From positions 11,656,001 through 11,720,000 of the forward strand of contig CM063106.1 in the NCBI GenBank assembly GCA_031841125.1: a stretch of DNA of 64,000 nt, in the 5' to 3' direction. Source of the DNA: Acanthococcus lagerstroemiae. Its lineage: Eukaryota > Arthropoda > Insecta > Hemiptera > Eriococcidae. The notes beneath the pieces are model-generated. The model was not told the DNA's origin, did no database searches, and saw only the letters and a list, made by a program, of their open reading frames with translations. Made by a program: the position numbers and the translations under genes. This document shows positions 44,202 through 57,679 of this stretch, one piece after another (position 1 is the first letter of the stretch; each line of letters opens with the position of its first letter).

Positions 44202-45672
44202 TGTATTCTCATGCCACTGCTTTTTGAAAAATTTTAAATTGTTATGTAGTGTTATGGAACCAAACAAATATTATATGTGAACAACACCATACCTTTCCGT
44301 AACTCCTGTTTTCCTAGCAGAATAATGTTCCATTTCATATTCGAGAGAAATGGTATAGGTTCTCAGATATTAATGAAGTTGCATATAAGGAACACTGAAG
44401 GCACTCTTGATCTAAAATGTATACTATGTTGCATAAGTGAAAGTTTAAAGGAGCATATCAAAGAAATCGTGTTCTATCAAATATCTGGTCAGACATAGGT
44501 ATAAATTGCATGAGCACAAGGTTGACTGGTAAAACAGTCGACGGATGCGATCTCTGTTGTACTTCGCACTGGCCTTTGAGAATGTTAATTTCGATCAGGT
44601 GACATATCGATTATTGTATCCGTGTGCCCATGCACTACTGCATAGGGTTTAAGGTATTATTTCAATTTTCGTTGAAGTTTGAACTCGATCAATTCAGCTG
44701 ATAGTTAGGCAACTTTATCTTAAAATTATGGCGAAAGGCGAAGCTTATATAAAGATTGATCTACATCCATAACACAGCTCATTCAAATCGGCGACTTTCA
44801 TGACAAATAGGTACAGGTTTAAAGAGATTTCTGATTAAATTTTATCTAACATTTACTCTACTGGATTTGTTTCATCACAATATCAATAGAATTTCAATTT
44901 GGTTGATACACGCTATTACGTGGAATGGCTCGATTTGTACTCGAAAAGACCTCTTAAATGTTAGATTGTGATCATAGTCACGTGTTGAGAAATCGAATCG
45001 TCTAGACTCGCTCCGGGATGAAAAAGTATTTCATAAACTTTTTAAATTATTAAATAAATCGTTAACTGATCTGATAGGGCTTCCCCGTGGCAAGATTTAA
45101 GATTCGGTACCTACGAAAAAGTAGGAAGCGTCTGTCTAGGTACAATGTCAAGATCAAAGGTGACCTTTACAACAATCGTCGCTCAAGAATATACCTAGTG
45201 TCTCATGTTTTTTGTATAAGTTTCCGATACACCCACAGCACTTCCATTTTGAAATCGTCTAAATCCGTTAAGCTAACATCAAGGTATGTTTCTAATAAGT
45301 ACCTATCATGAATTACACGAGTCGAAAAGAACATTGGGCAGTTAACGGATTTCTAAAAATTGAGATATTTAAACGAGATTATCACAATCACGTTTTCGTA
45401 AGACTCTTTTTGGCATACAAGTTTTTATCAACGATCTCGAACGATGCTACTAATAATTTAGAGTAAAATTTGCATGAGAAAAGGAATACTTGCGTCCGTT
45501 ACAGAATTATCAGGCCCGACTGGCGATTTTTTTAAGTTGATAAATTTATTAGATAAATGAAATTTTTAGATACCTATACCATTCGTATCGGGACTGAGGA
45601 AGACATCATTTGAATGTTAAATATTCACGATTTTATAAGTGCTAGATGGGCTAGATCCAGCTGTTGACAGTG
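44202..45672. other. no gene seen
   Basis: No supportable feature. Confidence 0.5.
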
Positions 45673-45930
45673 AAGCGAATGAAAACCTCCTACACTGGAC
45701 ACATAATTAGAGGCAAACGATACATGAGGCCCTAGGTCTGAGCATCCAAGGAAAAATTAGCGGGAAAAGGTCTATTGGTCGTCGTTAGAATTCATGAATG
45801 AAGGATCTGCATAGCTGGCATAATTGCTTCTCTATAGATATAATTAGAGTGGCTGTATCTCGGGTACAAATCGCGGTGTGAATCGGCCAACCTTCGTTCG
45901 GATAGGGCGGACTAAGAAGAAGATCCACCC
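45673..45930 (+). pseudogene. LINE reverse-transcriptase C-terminal fragment
   Basis: Plus-strand frames, with shifts and stops, read KRMKTSYTGHIIRGKRY, then SIQGKISGKRSIGRR, then a tryptophan/arginine segment. This follows the order K-R-K-x-x-Y-x-G-H-I-x-R ... Q-G-K-I-x-G-K-R-x-x-G-R-R ... seen after the RT domain in common insect endonuclease-RT retroposons. The rest of the element is missing. Confidence 0.65.
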
Positions 45931-47383
45931 GTCGCTTCATTTTTAGTCGATAACAAATAGATTGAATATATCTTAATCCAAAATCATTTTGAGTAAGCAT
46001 GGATCCCGGGTGATTGGTGTTAGTCTCGCAGTCCGCTGGCACACAGACTCGTAATAACTTCGAAAGCAATGTTTGACATGCATATAAAATATCTAGCCGG
46101 ATAATAATTTTTAAATAGTAGTAGGTATATATTAATGCAACCTGAAACTTACAAAATTTGCACAGTTGGCTTGATGTGGCTTGCGGAGCTATTTGGGTTC
46201 AATAACGACAGCTTTTATAGCATACAACATGGAAAAAACGCCGGCCTATAGGAAATTAAAAGATTCTTGAACCAACATGTTTGAGTCCGCAGGTTGGTTG
46301 TCGTTCCTTCAGAACACGATCGATACAAAAATCGACTCTTTTGTTGAAATTCAGAATCAGTTACTTTTATAAAAAGACATTGTGGTCGAGTTATGAGGTT
46401 GACATATCGACTTTGGGATAGCATTCTTCATCGAAGTCGATGCAAAATTTGATGCAGAAGTTAAAGCAAGTATAGCAACTTAATTTGTTACGCGTCAAGA
46501 GAAAACGTACCTTGGGGTGATGAAGGTTGAAACTGAGATTTTAACTAATTTTTATAGAAGTAGGCCCGGGGAATCCAATGCAACTTACCGCGAGTCTCTA
46601 GCTCTTTTTTCAACTGAGATATAGCGTTTTGAAATCAAAGCATTCCAAAACGTAATTTTCGAGAATTCAATAGCCGAACGTTACTCTGTTTTTTCTGCCA
46701 TGACAGCCGTGAAACCTCGCTACAAATAGAAAATTCTGAAGAACATTTTCGTCGGCGCAATAAATAAGCTGAAACTTGCAGGGTGCCCAGGAGAAACTGC
46801 ATTTTAAAATAAAAAACAAGTGTTTCCCGAGAGATGGCGCTTGTAAGGTTCCTGTAGGAAGCGTAGTCCCAGAACTACTTCATCGTCATAGATTTATGTA
46901 AGTCCCTTTTTAAAATTAAAATGCTACAAATGACTGGTAAGTTGATACAGTGTTGCCAGGATGGTGAACAACAATTTCCCATTGAAAACTCAATTTCACT
47001 AAAAATTAGTTTTCCATCCTATTGGAATTTAAACTCAAAGTATCTGGCATCTGGCGGCGGAATATGTAACTGACGAAACCGGGATCTTGGTTCTTATTTA
47101 CATGCTGTTTAATGAGGCAAAGTAATTTTTTGAAAAATTGCAGTTAATTTGGGAGTGGTTGTCGAGAATTATAATTTGGTGTGTAAGTACATGAAAGTCT
47201 TCAGAATGACGAAAAAAATAAATCCAAGCGGAAAATTACTTGGGTGATGTGTTACTAGCTTCTGAATGTGCACAGTAGGTTTTCAATAGGCATTTCTTTC
47301 TCCGTGATCCCGGTTTCATCTTATCAATCTTAGCACAAGAGCGCTCTCTATATTTATATTTAAATTCCAATTTAAGCTTCTAC
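45931..47383. other. no gene seen
   Basis: Nothing supportable beyond the 3' debris of the preceding LINE fragment. Confidence 0.45.
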
Positions 47384-47776
47384 CAGTGGTGGAAATGAGA
47401 GTATGCTAATTTTAAAAATGCTGAACATTTTAAGAATATTCTCAGCATATGCTCAATGAGCAAATGCTTAGCAAAGCACTGAAATAATGAGCAGTTTTGC
47501 GACTTTTTACAGTTCTGGAATTTTTTGGATTTCAAGATAAGGTTTTAATCTCTTGACAATAATGTACCCAGAGTTCGAATCACATGTTCTCAAAAAGCGA
47601 ATTTTGCTAGTTGGTTCACTTTATAGCTGAATAGCGTCCAATTCTGAAAATGTCAAGCATATGCTCAAATGCTCAGCATATGCTCATCTAATAGAAAATG
47701 CTCCGCTATTTTGAGCATGGTCTTGTGCTGAGCATATGCTCGCGAAAAGAAAATGCTCGAGCATTTCCCATCACTA
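47384..47776. mobile_element. hAT-like MITE with AGCATATGCT motifs
   Basis: Ends CAGTGGTGGAAATG and CATTTCCCATCACTA are inverted copies. The 8-base flanks GCTTCTAC (47376-47383) and GCCTCTAC (47777-47784) differ at one base. The palindrome AGCATATGCT recurs four times. A piece of the GTTGGTTC...AGCGTCCA repeat (47588-47640) is inserted in its middle. Confidence 0.75.
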
Positions 47777-48035
47777 GCCTCTACCTACTGCAAAATTAGG
47801 ATTTTCACCTTACGGTATGTTTTCTCATGACACGTCACATTTTTGTATCAAATTCATACAAAACTGCATCACACTATCTCGCGTCAAAAAGTGATGGATT
47901 TCGCGCGTCGGTATTCAAGGGCTATCGGACTGTGCAAACAACAACAACAACACCGGAACTAAACCTAATTGATAAGCGAACGGTGATGTTACGTCCTTTG
48001 ACTATATATATAAATACTTCAACATATATACCTAT

Positions 48036-48112
48036 GAGGAGTTATCTGTCAAAAATGCGCTTGACATATGGGATTCTTATATGTCAAGCGCCTGTTTGAC
48101 AGATAACTCCTC
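48036..48112. mobile_element. 77-bp hairpin MITE with GAGGAGTTATCTGTCA ends
   Basis: The left arm GAGGAGTTATCTGTCAAAAA pairs with the right arm ...TTTGACAGATAACTCCTC around a 9-base loop. The flanks ACCTAT/ATAGGT extend the pairing. Same TIR as the copia-bearing element at 18925-23728. Confidence 0.8.
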
Positions 48113-50557
48113 ATATAGGTAGATAAATGAAGTGAATAGAATCACCCCACAGACGATCCCCCTTCCCTTAATTATCAGAAAATACATATTCGACGCTAGC
48201 GCTTCTACAAATTGCACAGTCCCAATTAGTAATGATTTACAAAAGTGATAAGAACATGTTAAAAAGTAGATTTGCGTTGGAGAGAAAAGTCAAGTGCGCC
48301 AGACGCCGCAAGGTGCTGCAACACTACAAGTGAGAACGCAATGACGCACTTGCCTGAAGCATTATAATCTATAGTGTGTCACTGTCAGGCGTGTTTAGTG
48401 TGAATCGCTCCCATTCTCTTGCTCCGAGAGCACCGAAATGTCTACTGCAGGTCATGACATCACTTCAAATTTTTGGTGAACAGGGTATAGATGGCAATGC
48501 ATTCATTTCAGGAGGAAATGAAATTTTATTTCGAATATTACAGCCAAGAAACGCGACAAAATTTCAGTTTCGTTCGCCGGATAATAATTTTGGTCGGTAA
48601 TAAATGGTAAAGTAAACTTTAGACTTTGCTGACAGCATTCAATTATGTCAACTACTTGACGTGCTAAATAAAAACAACATCCTTAATTATTATGTTGACA
48701 AAAATTTCTGGACGAAACTTTCTTTCTAGTCTCTTCTATGGGCTCTTAATTTCTAGTTGCCTGCAACCTTTGACCAAAATTATGCTTTACTGAGATATTC
48801 CTAGTCCTACGACTGAGCTAGCTCCGTGAATATTCTTTTAATAGAATAATTTAAAAAATATACTATGAAATAGCTGTGGTACTGGTATAAATATTAACCG
48901 AGTTCGCTCTGATGAGTTTCATTGGAATGGCCGTCAGTTTTGGTCGAAGAAGCACAGAATAACTAAACACTAGCAGTGAAAAATGTCTCGATTTCCATGG
49001 AGTAAAACTGGAGGCCATACCGAGGTTTACTGCCAAGTTAACGAAAACAGTTGCATCTGATTTTCATAAGCATTATGCACTTAAGTTCACCAATAATAAA
49101 TTATTCAGAATAATTTATCATAGGTATTAGAAAGCAAAATATTATAAAGGAAAGTGAAAGAAATTTTAGTGAATTTGTCTCACGTGGTTTTCTGGTAAAG
49201 TAAGAGTAGAAAAAGATAAATGCTAAATATTCGTATTATAGGTACTACAAATATAGGTGGAGGTAGGTTCGTCAGGAAGTGTCGATACAAAGGACCATTT
49301 TATACTCAATAACTACCGTTGATCGCATACATATTATAAATGTATTGAGCAATTGCTTTCTAAAAATAGTTTTAAATTCTTTTTAATAATTCAGGCGAAT
49401 TTACTGGAGATCAATTTCATGTAAAATTTATGAGGTTACTTTCGGCAACATTTCGTGTCAGCTTCATTCATTTTTCCCATTCAAAATTGTCGCTACATAT
49501 AAATTTTCCACTGAAAACCAGAAAGTGGTTATCAGCTTGACAAAATGCATAAAAGTAACGAAGTGTTCATTCGACAAAGAAAGAAAAAAAAAGAGTAAAA
49601 ATTGAATGTGAAAGTTGTTATTAATATGGTGCCTTCGCAGGTTTTGTCCGTGTTATTCATTATTTTAAAATGTTTGCATAAACAGACTAGCGACTGAAGT
49701 AAAGATGGCGAGAAACTTTTGATGAATCGCCGAAAACCGTCAAACTAAAATTTCGTAGCATAATGATAGATAATCATAAACTTGGCGGTAATTTACAATA
49801 TTAAGGCATATAAAATAAAGCTATCTGGCAAAATTTAAGATTTTATCTTCCATATAGTAAAGTACCTCATTTGGTGGAGCGTATGACGATGATGCACGCA
49901 TGCCAAAGTGGCTCCCCAGCAGACACCGCACCTTTGGTCCCAGAAACTACTCTTTCGAGTATCGCATCAGTGACCAGAGGGAAAAGTAGGTACCCAGAAA
50001 ATGTACTATTTTTAGGGTCGGCTAGACCCTATTGCAATCGCTTTTTATTATTCTTCAAGTTGTTCAGTACTCAGACGTTATCAAGTGGTAATATGGATGG
50101 CGATTCTGTCGTAGTTCGTAGTTTCGTAGGATGTTTATTATTGATGAATATAGAGAGCGTTAATGTTTAGCAGAATTCAGATGATAGGAATTGCAGCATT
50201 TGCCGACCCTAGTCGTGCAGCATTGCTGCTTGTTTCAAAATTACGGTTATCTTCTATTTCAGACCTTAAGTCAGAGGCGAACAAAGTTGCAGATGATGAT
50301 CTCTGAAGGTAATTTGACGATTGAAAAAGGTTAGATCAAAGGAAAAGATCTTTCAAATCATGCCTCGAAATTTATCTTCAGAGTAGGTACATACCTACAT
50401 AGATGACTTGAATGATATAAGATTACACGTGTAAATCGTGTTTGACAATAAGGCCTAATATACAAATAATTTTAGATCATTCAATTAGATCGAAATAAGA
50501 GATAAAATTATTTACCTAAATAATATATGTAGGTACTAGGTACCTAGTACCTACATA
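48113..50557. other. no gene seen
   Basis: Short open frames at 48376-48600 and 49871-50170 lack ATG starts or similarity; no repeat structure recognised. Confidence 0.45.
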
Positions 50558-52585
50558 TGGGTAATTCTCACGAAATCGCAATATTTCCACATTCAAGAAA
50601 TTCAAAAACTGAAGTCATTTTTCTTAATTTTTTTTTGTGGGAATTGTCAAACTATGAGTCTCTAAAGCTATTTCGGTTATTTGGCTCAAGTAATCTGTAC
50701 TAGGGGCAGGGGCATAGAATTTTAAAAATTTTATGAGCTACAGCTAGGAATGTTCAGCGTCGTGGCCAAATTTCGTGAGCCACGGCTAGGATTTTTCAAC
50801 GTCGTGGCCAAATTTCAAGAAGCAAATGATGAGCAAATTCAAGTGTTGTGGCCTGTGATTGTGACTAGTCACGTTTAGTACTTCATTGACAGCTTTGTAT
50901 CAAGGATTTTGAAAATGCTGAAATTTAAATGAGCGCCTTGAATGCAGTATTTATATGTAAGTACCTATTTGTTCACTGCAAACATACGAGTATATATATT
51001 ATGCAGACTCAAGTTAATGCTTGAACGTCCATCATTCTACAGGAATCAAGTATAAGGAGATGGATTGAAGGTGCGCTTGTTGGTAAAGCTATCCATTCTA
51101 GCTACAAGCATTAAGATCAAAGCGGAGTTCAGGTAACGATAATATGGTTGCATTTTACACTAATTATAAGAATAAAAATAATAATTCAGAAGTTGAGTAA
51201 GAACAAAATATAATCAATAAAAAAACGAAACAGTACTCAAATTTATAGAATGGGTAGTCTTCTAGTATTTAATCACATATATTTTGAGGTACACTATAGT
51301 CGAAAAACTCTATGTAAAAAGTAAATCTCAACTAAAAGATACCTAACTTTGAAACTCACAGCTCATTAAGTTACTTATTTAATAATGAATACAAATTCGC
51401 GATGCAGACTAGAGTCTAGAATTAGGAACAAAGGTAAACGTTGAACGCCTCAATATTTGTGATTAAATTATAAAAAAAATTATTCAAAGGGGGAGGGGCA
51501 CAAAACTGTAAGCCTACAATGAGTTCTTATGAATTAAAAACTTATAAGCTCGTTGAAATTTTTGTGGAGGCGGAATTGAGTACAGAAGTTGCGTTTTATA
51601 CACTGTTATATATAGTTCACGATTTGTACTGAAGATTGTTCATTATTTCAGCTCACCGTCATTGCCCGTCTGAAGAAAGATTAATCTGAGTTAAATACAT
51701 CCCAACTTGAACAAATTATGTCCTTAACATGTATGCATTAGGTGACAATAATTATAATTTCAACGCTGTGGCTCTCAGTTTTCAACGTCATGGCTAGGAA
51801 ATTCAACAAATGCCACGACGCTGAATAGAAAACTAGCCACGGACAGGAGAAATTGCTTGAATTATTCGTTGTTTGGAGCTTGAAAAATTTTATTCGTATT
51901 TATTCTTACTCTGATGTTGAAATATTTACCAAAAAAGTTATTTCCGATGTTTCAGGAGCGCCGTCCAAGTACGAGATTCGCAGAATGAAGAACCACGGCG
52001 ATGAGCGTTGATAGTTGTAGAGATAAGAACTTTCACAGAAAAATGTTTCCAGAATTAATAACTCAATAGCGATCCGTGATTTCAAAATACGGGAATACTC
52101 TCATGGCAGTAACAAAGCACTGCAGCCACTTTCAAGGATGGAATATTTTAACAGTGTCACCAGGTTGACCAAACGAAAAAATGGCCACGACGCTGAAGTT
52201 AAATGTGGTTACACAACTTTGACTTATGCTGGAGGTCACCTCATGTTCTTTTGGTCGCTATTTTTGGTATTAACATGTGCCTCAAAGTTTTCTTTCCAAG
52301 TTCTTGTAATTTTTTCCCCGAGAAAATGCCTATATCCATATCAATATTTGCAAGAACCATTGAAAACATGGGTGGTTACCAGCCACGACGTGGAACATTA
52401 AGGGGTTTACCATACTATATATGTACATATACACGCAGGGGGGGGGGAGCTACAAACCTGTATGGCTGGAAAAGGTAGCATAGGTGATGCTTTCCAACAT
52501 CACTTTTTTTTTTAAATTGCCCAACTTCTTAGATCTTCGAAAAAGTACAGATTACTGAAATGTTGCGATTTCGCGAGAATTACCC
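50558..52585. mobile_element. 2.03-kb TIR element
   Basis: 23-base inverted ends with one mismatch: left begins GGGTAATTCTCACGAAATCG (50558), right ends CGATTTCGCGAGAATTACCC (52585). Motifs CGTCGTGGCC / GGCCACGACG and GAGCCACGGCTAGGA are repeated near the left end (50740-50810), at 51780-51840 and at 52180-52195. They look like subterminal binding-site arrays. No intact transposase. Confidence 0.75.
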
Positions 52586-52968
52586 ACATTTGTATTTGCG
52601 ACAAACGTGATCTGCAGTTGTTAAATGGTGCTAACACCATTTTTTAGGATGCAGTGAAAAAATTGATAGACATCTGTGAATGGTAAGTATCAAACTGCAA
52701 GATTTAAAAAAAAAGTAGGTATACCTTGTTCCACTGTTAATTTCGAATTAAGCGGTATCTACATTTCTTCAATCTCTTCATAAAGTTAGATTTCGCCAAT
52801 AATTTAGTATTCGATTAGTACAAAATTCAAGCCTTGAAGAATTTTAGCATATAACTAGTAAAGTATCATCTACACAGATAAGTTAGGCAGAGGTGATGAT
52901 AATCACAAAGAACTGAATAATGAATTACATAAAAAGTCCACGTGGAATAAAAAGATACCAACCTAGTA

Positions 52969-53206
52969 CCCGATGCGCAAAATCCCACAAGTTGCCCGGG
53001 TAATTACAGGGGAACAAGGATAATCTGAGGGTAACCAAGGGTAACAAATGGGTAACTTCCGCCGAGGCAACCAGAGGGTAACTAACTGCGTAGTATCCCG
53101 CCAGTTACCAGGGTAACTAAAGAGGAAGTAATTCGAGGGTAACAAATGGGTAGGTAACTTTCCGCGGGTAACTGGGTAACTAGAGGGTAACTGATTGTGC
53201 ATCGGG
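52969..53206. mobile_element. TIR element with GGTAAC repeats, copy A
   Basis: Ends CCCGATGCGCAA / TTGTGCATCGGG, flanked by TA on both sides. The interior holds about a dozen GGGTAAC or GTTACC units. It reads as a head-to-tail dimer of a ~115-base unit, the junction being near CGTAGTATCCCGCCAGTTACC (53090-53110). Second copy at 61548-61820. Confidence 0.75.
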
Positions 53207-54715
53207 TAGATTGTTTTACGAATAGTTTAGCAGACATTTCAGTAGAAGATAAGGGGCCATGTTAGTCTAGCACACTGTCCATATAGAAACTGAGTGGACA
53301 ATAACATAGACAACATATCGACCAGTTATATACACGGTGAGTCTGAAAGATGTGAACAGATTTATATGTGCACATCTTTCTGACTCACCTTGTGGTTCGG
53401 ATATTCCATGGGTATATTAATCGTCCACGAGTGTATGTCAAGCCTGTTATTGCTGGTATTGTCACACAAATGCGTGAAAAATTGGAATAAGAATAATAAT
53501 CAAATGATGATAATAAAGTGAAGAATTACATTATCACAACAGCCACTCGATGACGTTTTTCAAATATTTTTCATGTACCGGTAACAATATAATTATTGTA
53601 AGCACATGTATAGTAGTGAGTATTTAGCACCTGACACGTTCGATCAACAGTGCAGTGTTACATTTTATTTTAATATAAATTTGCAGAAAAGTTTACCTAC
53701 GTTTGCATCCATACTTCTCATACCCCTCTTAATGTAAACACGTGGGTAATCCATTTGTAAATGATAAGGCTTTTCATTCGTAAGAACATATACATTATTT
53801 TGCTTTATTCCAGCATTTCCGTTTCGTGGAATGTCGGAGCATCTTACAATAGTACACTTATACCTACACATGTACTAACAATTGATCAGCTAACCTTCCC
53901 TACCTTAGTGAATCATGTTACTACATGGTGACCAATGGGTCACAGTATCTGTCTGCAGCTCTACACCTATTCTCGATACTTCGACATACAGTGGACAAGC
54001 CACCAGATACACATTCCATTTCTACCTTAGTTTAGCAATCTAAAAACTGAAATCTACATTACTGGCATTACCAAGATACACGAGGAGGGTAAAAGGTGGT
54101 AGTTTTTGCTGGAAACCAGAAATAGTCTGTAGTTTTACGGGTAATAAAAAAAATGCTTCTGGTCATTTGTCGTCTCAGTGAAATTTCATTCACAGTGTGC
54201 GGTGATTTTATGTGCATATGTATCCAATTGCAGTTTATATTTTCTAGACAATAGGTAACTTAAAAGAAACTTAAAACATTTAAGTTAAATTATAACTTTT
54301 TCGGGCAATTGCAGTGCGATCTGCTTTGCTAAAATATGCTAATATTTATTATTGCCAACAGGCTGTAACTTCCTACTGTTAAAAGTAGGCTCAGGTTGGC
54401 AATTTACAGTTCATCAACTCGCTGTTAATTCACGCATTTTGCCGCTTGTATGTTTATCCTTGATTTCATTCGACTCGAAATTCATCACCGCCAGACGTAT
54501 GCAAATAAATGTTCATTGAAAACAATTTTATCATAAAAAATCAAAACATGTACAGTCGAACGAGTCATTCTCTTTTAAATTTGAATGCTTGACGTCAGTG
54601 TCATTCATTAGCATTCTACTTCCAGATATTTTACGCTGGTGATAGTTTTTTTTTTTTTTTTGAAGTTCAAGTGCACGACTTTGGGAACTGGTGACAAGAA
54701 GACGCACGGCAATAG
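53207..54715. other. no gene seen
   Basis: A 17-base inverted repeat TGAGTCTGAAAGATGTG...CACATCTTTCTGACTCA lies at 53339-53388. No gene. Confidence 0.5.
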
Positions 54716-55345
54716 ATGATCCGTCGTCGGTTTTTACTCATATATGCGTCAAGGAAGGTCTCCAAATGTCTAGTCATCAGGGTGGTCTCCAAGATGGTAT
54801 CGTTTAGAAATATTTTCGCCATGAGTCTGGTTAAAGCAAAAAAAGTTGAAGAACTAACACAGAAAGTTACCACCTTAAATGAAGGAAATTTGGCTTTGCG
54901 AGCAGAAAATGCTGATTTCAAAAACAGAGTTAGACAAAGCTGAGAAGCGGGGAAAAAGTTAAAAATAATCTTGAAAACCTGGAACTGCATACGAGGCGTA
55001 ACAATGTATTGATTACTGGTGTTCCTAAGGGGGACAAAGAGAATCTGAATGATATCGTAATAGACTGCGGTACGGAAGCTGGACGAGTTCATTAAGGCGT
55101 CCAGGATATCGGTGTTGTCCACTGGCTGCCTAACTCGCAGGCTGAGAATAAACTTTCTCCAATCATTGTTCGCTTTGTCAGAAGATCAATTAAATAAGAT
55201 TTCATCAAAGCACTGAGACGTAAGGGGCTAAATTCCAAATGCCTTGGTTTCTCAAAGGATAATCTTATATACGCTAATGAGCAGCTGACAAGGAAAACGT
55301 CGCAATTATATGCTAATTATGAACAGAGGAATGGCGATTGATGAA
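54716..55345 (+). pseudogene. non-LTR retrotransposon ORF1 fragment (coiled coil plus RNA-binding region)
   Basis: A heptad-rich stretch VEELTQKVTTLNEGNLALR is followed, after a frameshift near 54940, by NLENLELHTRRNNVLITGVP. Then come PIIVRFVRRSIK and a segment ending NEQLTRKTSQLY. This order (coiled coil, R-R-N-N-x-x-x-x-G-V-P, P-I-I-V-x-F-V-x-R, N-E-x-L-T) is characteristic of LINE ORF1-type proteins found in insects. In-frame stops at about 55095 and 55195 show decay. Confidence 0.7.
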
Positions 55346-55660
55346 GTACCAATACATTGCTACAATAGTTTTAGTAGGTATTAGTAATTATTTCCACATT
55401 CATATGTCTTTACTTAAGTCGTTTATTTACAAGTTTCGTTTCTTTTCCTTACATCTTTATATTTCCCATTTTGCAGGTATCAGGTGGAGGTTTGAAGAGG
55501 CGGTGATGGTGGGTACACTGGAGTAGAATACCCATGTATGTTCTAGCGCACTTGACTCATCTGTGTATCACAGAATATTTTTTATCATTTTCTCGTCACT
55601 TTTGTAAATCAGAGATTTCCCTAAATTTTCACACTAAATATTTAACACTTTTACAACAAA

Positions 55661-56930
55661 TACAGGATGTCTGAGTTTCGGTTGCTAAGCGGGGAGGAAT
55701 GAATAGTACTTGAATAGACAAAGCAAAAGTGTTATTATCACCTTTTGCCTAATCACAAAATTGAAGGCGCCGCATCTTTGTAAAAATCGAAAAATTCACT
55801 AATTTTGACCTATTACAAAAATCACGAGTAATGATGTTGCCCAGTCTACAATGATGCCATGGTACAGCACTCACTTAGAGTAACAAAACAAGTTATTACG
55901 ATATCCGGCCTGCTCTGAAAATTTAAGCAGGTAAATGGCATCCAAAATTCAGAAATTTCTATTTTTTACAAAATTGTGCAAAAAGCCTACTTTTACTGAA
56001 TCCCAACATGAATAACCAAAGGCCGGCCGGCGTACAGTTCTCATTATCAAAACTGGTAGCCCTGATTCAGATGAACAAAAAATCATACCACTATCTCCTT
56101 CCAGTTTTCAGAATTTAAAAAGTTAAGACGCGTTGAAGTACTTTCAAATTTAAAAAAAAACAGAAAATTTAACTCGCCCTAAAAATTAAACTGTTAGGGG
56201 GAAGGCTATTTGGTTTCTAAGCTCCGCTCAAAAGTAAGTTTCCCTAAATTCGTAGGCAGAAACAAAAATTTGTATTCCAGTGCCTATTTTATGGTGGGTA
56301 GACAACTAGTTCAACAGATGGAGTCTTCATGTAACGCCAGTCATTCATTCAGGCATAACGACTATTGAAAGTTACAATAAATTAGAAGCGTTTGTTATTT
56401 TTCTTTTTTGATCATAAGGTTCATTTTTCGATCATTTCAGAAGCTTCATGAACTTCAACGCGACATAACTTTTTAAATTCTAAAAACTGGAAGGAGATAG
56501 TGGTATGATTTTTTATTCATCTGAATCAGGGCTACCAGTTTTGATAATGAGAACTGTACGCCGGCCGGTCTTTGGTTATTCATGTTGGGATTCAGTAAAA
56601 GTAAGCTTTTTCCACAATTTTGTAAAAAATAGAAATTTCTGAATTTTGGATGCCATTTACCTGCTTAAATTTTCAGAGCAGGCCGGATATCGTAATAACT
56701 TGTTTTGTTACTCTAAGTGAGTGCTGTAACATGGCATCATTGTAGACTGGGCAACATCATTACTCGTGATTTTTATAATGGGTCAAAATTAGTGAATTTT
56801 TCGATTTTTACAAAGATGCGGTGCCCTCAATTTTGTGATTAGGCAAAAGGTGATAATAACACTTTTTCTTTGTCTACTCAAGTGCTATTCGTTCCTCCCC
56901 GCTTAGCAACCGAAACTCGGACACCCTGTA
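55661..56930. mobile_element. 1.27-kb foldback element with 480-base arms
   Basis: The left arm (55661-56140) and right arm (56451-56930) are inverted copies over their full length at high identity. They share, for example, CCGGCCTGCTCTGAAAATTT, TGGTAGCCCTGATTCAGATG and AGATAGTGGTATGATTTTTT on opposite strands. The loop is 310 bases. Ends are TACAGGATGTC and GACACCCTGTA. No coding frame. Confidence 0.9.
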
Positions 56931-57679
56931 TAAATCATTTCATCCTAATTTTTTCCTCTGTTAATTTAAAAATTGTCACAGTTTCGTATCAAATTTGTAT
57001 CGATTTTTCATTATTTTCCAACATTTTTTCAAGTTTTCTTCAGTTTTATATAAATGAAGATTTTCATTCTAGCGCTGCTCACCTTTTTTGTTATATTTCA
57101 CCATTTTTTGACTACCTAAAAAATTCCTGAAAATTCCCATCCTCCATTTTCGTTGTTTTCAGAAGAAAAATAGCTCGTTTTCTCCGATTTTTCTGTCAAG
57201 TTGGGTTACAAAATTTCCCATTTTTGTATAAATTTTTCATAAATTTTTTATATTTTCTCTATTTTTCACTGAATTTTTCCACCTATAGAAAGAATTAAAA
57301 GAATCTCAATTTTTCCGAAGTAAATATCTTGTAATTTTCAGCAGAAAAATGGAACTTTTCTCGTAATTTTTGGTCAAGTCGAGTAACAAAATTTTTGAAT
57401 TTTTGTATCAAATTCTCATAAATTTTATTTAAAAAATATTCTAAATATACGAGTATGTTTAATACATCTTACTTATTTCCTTTAGGTATAAACTGTGATA
57501 CATTCGCATTTATTTTCATCAGCATCTTATACTTTACTTCACCTTCTTCTCGAATTACTGCGTTCACATTTATTAACAGAGCCATGAATAAATCCGCAGG
57601 AGGTACAAAGAAACTTAATTCCACAATTTCATCTCTTATGGTCCCGCTCGCTTTTAGAGTACTAGTCGATTCCTCGAAA
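56931..57679. other. T-rich spacer
   Basis: Degenerate repeats of ATTTTTCATAAATTTT and CAAATTTTTG; no gene. Confidence 0.45.

Noticed and set aside
49871..50170. 99-codon frame
   Set aside because: No similarity, starts at TTG rather than ATG, and no neighbouring exon or splice signal.
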